The notes below the pieces were generated by a model. The model did no database searches. It worked only from the letters and a program-made list of their open reading frames with translations, and was not told the origin of the DNA. From the NCBI GenBank assembly GCA_004335635.1, contig QAXH01005999.1, positions 954 to 37,943 on the forward strand: 36,990 bases of DNA, read 5' to 3'. The DNA comes from Chloromonas sp. AAM2 (taxonomy: Eukaryota > Chlorophyta > Chlorophyceae > Chlamydomonadales > Chlamydomonadaceae). The first letter of the stretch is position 1; every line of letters starts with the position of its first letter. Shown in pieces: positions 14,913 through 24,800 of the stretch. Made by a program: the position numbers and the translations under genes.

Positions 14913-15167
14913 TCACTGGACGTGCTGCTGCTCGTACTTGGGATCGGCTGTCACGTAATGGTACGCCAAGACCAAGATCATGATAAAGAAGCCCAAGTAT
15001 GTCTGCATTAAGCGCCAGCATGAAAACAACGTGATGCACACACACAGAAATGTTCAAGCATGCAGTGTGTTGGTGAGATAAGCATCATGTAGGGTGCACC
15101 ATGCCCTTGGGTGCAGCATGCAAGCACGCACCGTGAAAAGGCCAAGCGCCACATCCGACAGCACCAT
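14913..15167 (-). CDS. OST4: Oligosaccharyltransferase subunit OST4, 41 aa, 2 exons
   Basis: OST4 is a tiny single-span ER membrane protein that stabilises the catalytic STT3 subunit of the oligosaccharyltransferase for N-glycosylation. Exon 1 is 15167 down to 15132 (MVLSDVALGLFT) and exon 2 is 15002 down to 14913, with a 129-nt GT-AG intron. Exon 2 reads TYLGFFIMILVLAYHYVTAD and then PKYEQQHVQ and stop. The LG-FI-LV-YHYV-DPK pattern is diagnostic of plant OST4. The single hydrophobic helix spans about residues 8-28. Family length is 35-40 aa, so 41 aa is complete. The start has A at -3 and G at +4, a good context. The gene is head to head with PAS1 (192 nt between starts), and the FAM32A-like gene starts 89 nt after its stop with no TGTAA between. 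Confidence 0.88.
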
Positions 15168-15359
15168 CTTGCACGCACGCTTAGTTGACCAGCAGTGCGT
15201 GACAGATAATGGGCCCCGCGAGTGATCTTCGCGCATGCGCGAGCGTTTGGTCTGGTCATGTGCCATGGAAACCGGTTTTTCTTGGAGCCAACGTTGCCAA
15301 CGGCTGGGGATGCATTTGCTTGCCTTGGAGTACCAGATGCATTTCTCCTGACTTTGAAG
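15168..15359. promoter_or_regulatory. Putative bidirectional promoter between OST4 and PAS1
   Basis: Only 192 nt separate the divergent start codons of OST4 (-) and PAS1 (+), so both transcripts must start within or very near this interval unless an upstream non-coding exon exists. No specific element was identified. Confidence 0.45.
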
Positions 15360-18300
15360 ATGATGTTTTCGGAGTTGCTGCAGGAGCTCAAAAGCTACCC
15401 TCCAGAGCAGCTCATCCAGCCAGAGCTTAAGCCACACAGGGAGGCACAAGACCTCAAAATCAGGTGCGCAGCTTATCACAATCTGCATCATCCGAAGTCA
15501 AGTCATCATACAGGTCTCCACCTAGATGGCTGACCCTGTTCCAGCCTCGACTCAACCTGGGAGCTATTCAGCATGGGCATCGCATCGCATGACCTTGGTC
15601 ACAGGCATTGCATTACCTCACCTCTCAGCGACAGCTCAGCATCTCCTGACATGCACACCACATCACGTACCTTGCCCCTGTATTCCAGAGAGGAGCAGGA
15701 CTTGGCATCAGGAGCTGTTCTCGTGGCCGTGGTGGATGCAGGCGAGGGAAATGAAACGCCCTCAGACGGGGACCTGGTAAGATAGATGTGGCAGGGCCAC
15801 TGCCCTTTGCTCTCACAGGCTTGGTGGGACAGGACGTCATGGCAGCAGTGATGCGTGTCGCGTGCGTTTCACCGTAGGTTTTTGTACACGTGACTATCAG
15901 TAACGCTGATGGTGAAGAGCAGCTTTGGACCACTCGGGCGGAGCAGGGGGGCTCTGGGCAGCCACTGGCCTTCACGCTAGGCAAAGGAGCGAGGGCTCCT
16001 CGCAGCTGGGAAATAGCCATTGCAGGTGCCTAACCAGCATCACATGTGCTGCCAGGCAGCAGGCAGGGCAAACTCTGCACTCTGTACCTTGCCTTGCTCT
16101 TCAGACACGTGATCCAACTTGCATGATCAGTATTGTCAAAGGGATATGCAGGAACAGCAAGGGAGTTCTTCAAGCACGTGCAGCATGTGACCCATCTCAT
16201 TTGATCATACTGCTGATTCTGTTGAGGCAGCAATGCACTAGCCTAGAGCTACCAGCATTGCCGCACACTGTGGTACAATCTGAACCGCATACGTCACCAA
16301 ACACTGTCAGCAGCAGTGCATTAAGGCGGCTGTTGTGTGCTGCTGTACAGGCATGCGGAGACGCGCCCGCTCGGCCCTCAAGGTGCGGCCGTCCTACGGC
16401 TTTCACCACCCCACGTGCAAGATGACACCGCCTGCCGGTCTGCGCACGGATCAGGTGCTGGGCTTTGACATGCAGCTGCTCAGCTGGTTGCCTGCAAATA
16501 TGGTGAGGGCTTTCAGCGATTGTGCGGCAGGCCTTCATCACTTACATTATGGGTGAGGAGTCTCAACCCACCCACTGATAAGCTGCACTTAAAAGCCATG
16601 GGAGGTTTCTGCCATTTGCTGGGTAGCTTGTTACAGCAGGAGTCCAACGGCGTAAGCACCGGACACAGCAGGTTGAAAGCCGCACCTGCCGACTTACTTG
16701 ATCTGCATGCTCCTCAAGCCAGTTGGTGCGGCAGGACAGCTCCATGCTGCTCCTCATATCCATGCTGCTCCTCACACCCCTGCTGCCTCACGCTTATAAG
16801 CTGCTCCTCCCATCCACGCTGTTCTTCATCTCCAGTGGCAGTTGTCAGCAGTTTCCAGCTGCATACTGCCTGTTCCTCCAGCCTTCTTATGCCGCGAGAC
16901 CACGCCAATCTGCTCCCCATGTCCATGCAACCTGCTGCAGGTGCGGTCATGTGGCGCGAGTGAGACGGCGTACAAGCAGGTGTTGGTAGAGGGCAGCAGC
17001 TTTGAGAGCGCTCGCCCGCCCTTTGAGGTAAGTCACACGCCCTCACAGCACGCGCCTGTGGGAGGCTGGTATGAGCGCTCATTCTACAGTTGGCAACAAC
17101 CTTGATCTGAGCATGCTTGCCAAACGGTATGTAAACCCATCACCTTTCTGCTGGGGCTGGTGTTGCCTTGGCAACGGCACTCACATGAGTTGTATGCACA
17201 GGGGCTGCTGTAAGGCCATCCTGCATGTGGGCCCACAGGCCTAAACAACCTTCTAAAATCTCAGGGAGTTGCGCAACCGCTGAACTCACAGACAGCGGGA
17301 CTGGTGTAAGGCTATTATAGATGTAGGTGCACGGCCTTGAAAGTTTCTGCGAGTTGCTGGACACACTGGCAATCCGATGTGATCCGTTGATCGTGTGGGT
17401 GCGTATTAATCCCTGCAGGTGACCTTCCACATCACACTTCGCACGCTGGCCTACGACGCCATCCCCCAGTCAGGCCACCTGCTGTTCAGCACAGAGCAGT
17501 CCGCCAGCGGCACACAGCCCGCCTCACCCAACGCACCCATCAGCACCACACTGGGGGAGGGGCACCTGCCCACAGGTGGGCCAAACAGCGACCTTCAGTG
17601 GACAAAACAATTAGTTGATACCTTCAGGTCAGACTGCAAGCAAGGTGGAAAGGTTGGTAAATGGCAACGTTCTGTTCATGACACTCTTTGGCGCTGGTGC
17701 TTTGGAGACTTTGCTTTGGGGACTTCTTTGTCAACCAGCGCCGTTGATTGGTGGCGTTCCAGGCAGTGACCTCTTGCCTGTGGACTGCTAGGAGTGGCAA
17801 TGGTGCTTCAAGAACTGCACCAAGTTACTTGCTTGGGGGCCTGTGACCTATACCCTCCTTCTCCTTCACGCTACAGTGGAAGCTTAAGTTTGTCCACGTG
17901 TTGTTGCACAGGCGTTGAGGAGGCAATGTGTCAGCTTTGCCGGGGCGAGAGCGCGCTGTTCATTCTCCCCGCGTCCGCCATGCAGCCGCCCTCGCCCGCC
18001 TGCCCGCTGCCCACCCCGCCGCCCCGGGCCATGCAGATAGAAGCCGTCATCACACTGTTGTCCATTGTACAGGTGCGGCCATGCACATTGTTGATGGTGG
18101 TGTTTGGAGCAACCGCCTGTGGAAAGAAATCAGGCCCTGATCTTTGTCCAGTCTGCAGCCCACCAACCAGCTCGCACCCTCTTTTTCCTTAGTTTTCTTG
18201 CTGCCATCAAGATGCCGGCTTGCAGCTGCAACAGCCACGTTGCCTCAAGGCTGCTTGTGCAAGCCAGCTAAAGTTAGTTGCACCCCCAAATGTTTGCGCT

Positions 18301-21208
18301 TGTGTGGCGGGCTTGTGGCGCCTACTGCCTAGTTACAGTGCCTTATTTCCGATCGTCCCAGTCCCAATCTGGTCGGATAAAGGGACCGTCACTGTACTTG
18401 AGTTTACTTGTGAGCAGCCAGCTGGTAGCATGCTCTTCCAGAGCTCCTCACCGCTTCGCTTCAGGTCCGTGACATGACGGGTACCGGCGAGGTGACCAAG
18501 CGGCGCCTGAGGGAGGGCCAAGGGGAGTTCCCCATAGACTGCCCTCTCAATGACACCACTGTGCGATTGCATTACAGGGTCAGGTAAGGGGGCCAGTAGG
18601 GTGCTCTGTCTGTCAGGCAGGGCCGTCTCGACTGTTTTCACTTACTCAGTCTGCTTTCCACCACTTTCAATTGCATGCGGGCACTGGTATGTTGTGTGCA
18701 GGTGTCTTATCTCCTCCAATACAATAGGGTTAGGGTCTTTCTCACCAGTGGCAGCCTTCCCATCAACACCAGCACTGCTTCACGCACAAGAGGCTGAAAG
18801 GTTGGGAATGCGCTCTTCAATGTTGTTGCTGTGCAAATTGAATCTGTTCAGGGGTGTGAAGGGCGGAGTCAAGGGTCCCTGGTTGCTGGACACGCGCATC
18901 GCAGCCCCTGGGGCCGACACAGCACTGCTACAGGAACAAGCAGAGGCTGAGGGCGGCACTGGCCAGCAGGAGCCATCACCTGCCTGTCCGCCTGTGGAGA
19001 TTGACACAGGTACAGCCTTGGTCCAGGGGGTGCTGCAATAGTCACAGGACAGGTGGTAGGGCAGCTAACTTGATCAGGATTGGCATTGCCACAGCGACAC
19101 GATCTAGCATGACTAGGCCAAGCGGATGCGTCTCCTTTCAGGCGGCGTCTCCTTTCAAGCGGTGTGAGGGCAGCCGGACCCACTTGCTACTGTGGCACAA
19201 CACAAGAACACTGGCAACCAGGGGATTTAGATATCGGGGAGGGGGGGGGGATACCAGGGGGCTGGCTATCAAGTCGCTCCAATGGCAACCAGCGGGTTGG
19301 ACTAATTTGTCTTACTCAAGCCTCAAGTCGCAGCATTTTTTAAGCCCTGTGTGGTCACTGCAGTGCAGCATGTGTGTGCACAGGGTGTGGCGAGGCGCCT
19401 GACGCTGTGGAGATGTGTGCCAAGCTCATGGTGCCAGGCGAGCTGGCGCTGGTCGCAGCACGCACACCAAAGTGAGTTGCTGTGCAACCGTACGAAACAA
19501 ACTATTGTTAAGTCAACACATTTCCGGATCAAAACCAGAATGTATTGTGACCGGCGCATCTGTACAGTAGCTGCACCTGGGAACGCACAAGTTGTCTACA
19601 CTGCATGTTCAGCCTGTCCCAGATGATCTCATCACCGCCTCCTGTGACCGTCTACCTTTGTGTCTGCATGGTCGCATGCAAGTACTATGTGTCTGCAATG
19701 GGTTACCACGTGCACATATGTGCCGTTGTGTCTGTATGGTTGGCAGGTACGCGTACGAGGGGCGGCAGGACTGTCCCGAAGGCCTGCTGGGTGCTGAGGT
19801 GGTGGAGTGGGAAGTGGAGCTCATTGACTTCGACAGGGAAGGGCACTGGCAGGTGGGGCGGGAGAGGGCAAGGGACAGGGTATGCGTGTGTGGTCGGCAT
19901 GGCAGCACGGGCCTTGTACCCTTGCTCATCACTCATCAGCGTGCACGTCAGTGGCAGAGCAGCGTTAAGCGGCTAACGACTCTGCGATGTGTCGTGACCC
20001 TGTGCTGTGTTTCAAGTATGCAGAGTACCAACCTTACCAGTGCCTTTCCACGTATCTTCCAGTGCAAACCACAGGTTCTAGACCTGTGCTGTTCTGACTG
20101 ACGGTTGAACTGCAACTGTGGCCGGTATACTTTATTAATCCATCGATTGAACTTCAATTCAATGGTCGACCTTTCCGTCATTGTTTCCCAGGTGCTGTCC
20201 ATGGATGAGCGGTTCACACTATGTGAGCGCGTCAAGGGCAAGGCCAATGGGCTGGTCAAGGCGGGGCGGCACGCCTTTGCCCGCGCACGGTACGAGCGGC
20301 TGCTGCGACTCATGGAGTCAACAAGGGACTACGACACTGAGGTGCGGGCTAGGCGGCAGCTGCATGCATGAAAGCCTACATGCACACATGCACACTGCAT
20401 GCATGGAAGCTTGTCTACCCGCATGCACTCTTTATGCATGGATACTGATGCACGATGAATTTTCCCCGGAAGGCAGTAGGGTATTGCCGCTGTCATGCTG
20501 TTACCAGCCTTCTTGATGTGGACCAGGCTTGATCTGTACCTTCGCTGCACCACGCAACGCCCTGATCTGCGTTCAATGTTGCACATGCATGCACATACTG
20601 TTGTGTACATGCCTGTGCAGGATGAGATGCGCCGCATGGAGGGCTACAAGCTGGCCGTACTGCTCAACCTTGCCCTGTGCGACCTGGCACTCAACGAGCC
20701 TGCCATGGCCATCGCGTGGTGTGACAAGGCGTTTGAATACGATGACAAGAACGCGAAAGCCTTCTTCAGGTGAACACAGGACGCCATGTGGCAGTATGGG
20801 CGATTCAAGCAGGGATTTGGCACTGGCCAGAGACTCTGTCTTGAGTAGTACCCACAGTAAACCCTTACACTACTCTGTCTATGCCTGCCTGTCGTGTTTT
20901 GGCTGCCTTGCACTATCTTTTGAGCTCCTTCAGCCCAGCACCGACTGCTAGCTGAATGTCCGCATTATGGAATGTCCTACGTGCCTACTCACTGCAGCCT
21001 GCCTGATGCGTGTGTGTGCAGACGAGGGCGGGCTCTCTCACTCAAGGGTGACTATGAAGAGGCTGAACCCGATCTCAGGCGGGCTGCTGAGTTGGACACA
21101 TCACTAGAAGCAGACGTGGAAAGGGAAATTGCAGCCAACGAGAAACGAGCAAAGGCGGCGGCTGCTAAACAGAAGAGCCAATTTAAGAATTTCTTTGACC
21201 GCTCCTGA
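15360..21208 (+). CDS. PAS1: PASTICCINO1-like FKBP-TPR protein, 14 exons
   Basis: A multi-FKBP, TPR-containing immunophilin. In Arabidopsis, PAS1 scaffolds the ER very-long-chain fatty acid elongase complex and affects cell division; the algal role is inferred. Exons: 15360-15463, 15689-15776, 15878-16025, 16351-16502, 16941-17027, 17419-17575, 17912-18072, 18465-18583, 18852-19009, 19384-19471, 19747-19852, 20192-20341, 20621-20769 and 21022-21208. All phases close, giving 617 aa (Arabidopsis 635). FKBP-like domain 1 is about residues 44-162, a divergent domain 2 about 180-299, and domain 3 about 300-452, with the PAS1 signature GEFPIDCPL and then LVAARTPKYAYEG. A TPR region spans about 460-590, followed by a Lys-rich tail ending QFKNFFDRS. 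Domain 2 has lost most catalytic FKBP residues. There are two adjacent ATGs (15360 and 15363), and either could be used. Unlike the plant protein, there is no long acidic or hydrophobic C-terminal extension. Confidence 0.9.
16735..16830 (+). repeat. Degenerate CTGCTCCTC-type repeats in PAS1 intron 4
   Basis: Several imperfect copies of a roughly 24-nt unit containing CATGCTGCTCCTCA-like sequence lie within intron 4. They form a pyrimidine-rich low-complexity stretch that creates spurious Leu/Ser-rich open frames. Confidence 0.5.
17201..17360 (+). repeat. Diverged tandem duplication in PAS1 intron 5
   Basis: Two related segments, about 17201-17275 and 17296-17360, share the order GTAAGGC, ATGT-GG, CAC-GGCCT and GAGTTGC with many substitutions. 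This looks like an old tandem duplication with a period of about 95 nt. Confidence 0.45.
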
Positions 21209-21859
21209 TGAGTAGATGACTTGCTTGGCTATGTGACCGCACATGCTTGGGATGTATGAACACACAGAATGGGATGGACTTACTCTGGTTGGGTCGAACT
21301 CGTATGAGTGCTTGGTTTGAACGTCATGCTTGGTTTGAACGCACGGACGGGTGGACTTCAACTGAATTGACGTTAAGGAGAGTAATGTACATCACAGCAT
21401 CTGCACATGCATCTGCGTCCTCTTCTTTGCTGACCTGGTTTGGTATTGTTCTGCTGCTTTGGCTCCCCTTGTGTCACTGCTTTGTTTAGCAGAGGTGGCA
21501 GCTGGATCGCAACATGGTCATCAATCCTGCAGTACTCAACTGTGCTTGTGATTGCAATGATGATGTAATGTAGTGTACCATAGTGCGCCTGGGATGCCTG
21601 GAGGGCGTCTGAGAGGCTACGTGAGGAGGTTTCTCTGATTGACTGAAGTGTCAACCAGGGGCTGGGTGTGGAAAACCATGAGCGCAGCACACTGGTTTAA
21701 AACAAAACGACAAACGGTCCATTTTCTGCCCACCTCCGCGACACCCACCATTCGATCTAAAGTTTGCGTGCGAGCGATTTTGTTCTCTGCACCTCTGAGC
21801 CATGCGAGCCGAATTTTGAACTCTTGAGCGACGTAAACCCTCCTACCTGAGGTGGCACC
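21209..21859. other. Intergenic region between PAS1 and VPS52 (tandem genes)
   Basis: About 650 nt with no supported exon. It should contain the PAS1 3' UTR, with a TGTAA at 21564-21568 about 355 nt after the stop, and then the VPS52 promoter. Confidence 0.5.
21564..21568 (+). terminator. Candidate poly(A) signal TGTAA for PAS1
   Basis: A TGTAA motif about 355 nt downstream of the PAS1 stop and about 290 nt upstream of the VPS52 start. Assigned by motif and position only. Confidence 0.4.
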
Positions 21860-24800
21860 ATGGCAACAGACGTCGCGCCTTCCTCTGGAATTGCATATGC
21901 TGCAAATCTTAGGCAGAATCTGATCAAGGAGCTGTTTGAGGGTGACGAGTCGCAAGCTGACGCTGGGGACGATGTTGCTGAGGGCATAGACATCTCTGAA
22001 CTCCTTGGGACGGGAGACGTCGTGACCTTGCAGGTGATAAGCATAGCTATGCATGCTACAGGGCATCAGAGGGTGCATGAGCAGAGGGCATGAGCTGATG
22101 ACCTGCAAGCAAGGAGGCCTTGGACATCTGCCAGGATGCATTCTTACACAGGGGCAAGCCTGGTTCGTACCACTTGCTCAGCTTAGTAGCTCTGTCTGGC
22201 AGAGGATTGCACATCCTGCCAGGCGCTGGACAGTGCACCCATTCTCCTGAACGCATCCTGTCCGCACATGCACATCTTCACCATGCTAGTTTGCGTCCCC
22301 AATGGGGTGCCTATTGCTCAGTCTACCAACTGCTCTGCAACTCCTTGCACAGGATGTAGATCAAGACCTGGAGCAGTTTCAGAACCATGACATCATCCGG
22401 GGCATCCTAGAGCAGGGGCGTGTTCTGACAGAGTATGCCAGGGATGTGGATGACAAGCTAAGACAAACGGAAATGGACAGCATACAGGTGTGTTATGTGT
22501 AGCTCACATTGACAGGTGGCGCACTGAGCAGAGAAAGTGACTGCCCTATCATCAGCACGGCGTTAGTAGGCGATGGCAGGGAGCAGAGCAAGTGCTCTAT
22601 CAGCAGCATGGCAGTTTGATGGTTTGGTGGCCACAGTGTGTTGCTCGTGTTGACATGGAGCACAGTAACTTAAGAATGGAGCGCCGCGGCTTGCTGTTTT
22701 GGTGGTTTGTAGAAGAGGCTTACAGGGGCTGCTCAGAGCCAAGGCTGTTGCAGTCATACGTGGGTGCATGGAATGGTTGCATTCTAAGGCTTGAGACTGC
22801 AACACAGTGCTTTTCAGGCATTCTGCAGCCAGTCGAATGAACCTGACTCGTTCACTTTGCAGGACTACATAGCTGAGAGTGACAGCATGGTGACGTTGCA
22901 TGACCAGGTGTGGCTCTGGGGGTTGGGTCTGGGCGATTGTCAGCACACAGCAGGCAGCCATTGGTTGTCATCAGCAGCTGTAAGGGCACACATACAGCGC
23001 GTACGATTCCATCAAGCATCCTTTGCATCCATGCCCACACATCTTTGGAGCATTGCACAACCCTCTCTGGCCCGTGGGCCATCATTCTCCTCTGAAGGAT
23101 TGCGTCATACACCATCTTGCCACAGCTTACGGTGTACTTCATTGACGTCGGGCCTACAGGCCATCCTCCTCCTCCTTCGGGCACACTGCGGCATCTTGGT
23201 GTATTCCAATGGCACCGGGCCTCATGCCCTGTGTCTTGCATCCCCCCACCTTGCAGATCAAGGATTGCGACAGCATCCTCAACGGCATGGAGCAGCTGCT
23301 GGGCAAGTTCCAGTCAGACCTGGGCAAGGTAAGCAACTGGATGTAACTGATATACCAGCCTCACGTAGGGCTTCAGAAGTGGGTCTGCTATGCATCCATG
23401 TGTTCCTTGTTGCACATGACGGGTTCTCAACGCTTGCGTTGCCAAAACGCTACTGCACATGCCTGGAAACAGCCCAATGGCTCTAGAAAATCTCAAGTTA
23501 GTGCAAGTGTTCTTGCGTTTGCAGCACCTTTCTACCAGTCAAGCACAGCACTTCCCATGGCAGTTGAGTCGGCAAGACCCAGACTTTTTGCGTCCATGAC
23601 GTCGCTCCATCCATCCCAGCACAGCACATGTCATGGTAGCTGAGTCGCCTGCCCTGCCTTGCCCATGTCCTGTGCAGGTGAGCGAGGAGATTCGCCAGCT
23701 GCAGGTCCAGTCGCAGACCATGAGCACAAAGCTCAAGAACCGCCGGGCCACGGAGCACAAGCTGGGCAACTTCATAGAGCACCTTACGGTCTCGGAGCAA
23801 ATGGTCAACGGGATACTGGAGAGCGAGGTGCGTGCAGAGGGAATGGGAAGGCAGGGTGGAGGTGTGGGCAGAGGGAATGGGAAGGCAGGGTAGAGGTGTG
23901 GGCAGAGGGAATGGGAAGGCAGGGTGGAGGTGTGGGCAGAGGGAATGGGAAGGCAGGGTGGAGGTGCGGGCAGAGGGAATGGGAAGGCAGGGTGGAGGTG
24001 TGGGCAGACAGCGGCTGGGCATTCCCAGGGCTGTCTGTGTGTGTGCATACTGCTATGGTCGGATGGCAGTTGGCAGTTTCAGGGAGTGAGGCTTTGTCAG
24101 GGTTGTCAAGCAAGTCAGCCTCGTGATTGAACAATCAAGAAACAAAAGTGTACAGCCCTCGCATGCAGAGCAATCTGTTGCAGGATAAGGATCAGAAGCC
24201 CCTTCATCCGGTTCACTGCACTCAATCATGCAGCACTTTCACTCGCTCATTTCCTCGTCCAGTCAATGCAACACAGCCTGGCGACGCAGGTTTTCCAGAA
24301 GTTTGACAGGCAGCTTGGCATCAGCTACATACTCGGTCTCGGTCACTCACTCACATTCGGCCACATTCACCCCCTCAATCGTGCACTGGCACACTCAACT
24401 CCTCAGGTGAATGAGGACTACCTGGAGTATCTGCTTGAGCTAGACAAGAAGCTCAAGTTTGTGCACGAGAGCGAGGAGGCGCGCAGCTCGCAGGCCACCA
24501 GGGACCTGGAGCCAGCGCTGGAGAAGCTCAGGATCAAGGCACTGGCAAAGGTAGGTGTGTGGGTGTGTATGTGGGTGTATGGGTGGGCCAGAGTGCTGGA
24601 GCTGCAACAATAGGAGGACAGTACTGCTAACACTAGGCAGGAGCTTCTTTATGACAAGGCAGCACCATGGCATACCAGGGCAGGCAGCGCTGTGGTGCTC
24701 TTCTTACCCTGTGTTAGGTTGAGGTTTCTGGTTGCAAGTCCAGTGCTCAAGTGCTCAAGTGCCAGATGTCGAGCGTCCCAAGTCTTACCCACTTAACTCC

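Noticed and set aside
18725..18735. Telomere-like TAGGGTTAGGG in a PAS1 intron
   Set aside because: Fewer than two full repeats; expected by chance and inside a gene.
19235..19250. Poly-G run as a frameshift site
   Set aside because: It lies in PAS1 intron 9, so it has no coding effect.
23837..24006. CRISPR-like array
   Set aside because: Units are directly adjacent with no spacers, and the sequence is eukaryotic.
23498..24134. Long minus-strand frames with repeated Pro/His/Ser-rich peptide
   Set aside because: They are translations of the 34-bp minisatellite in VPS52 intron 5, opposite a well-supported gene.
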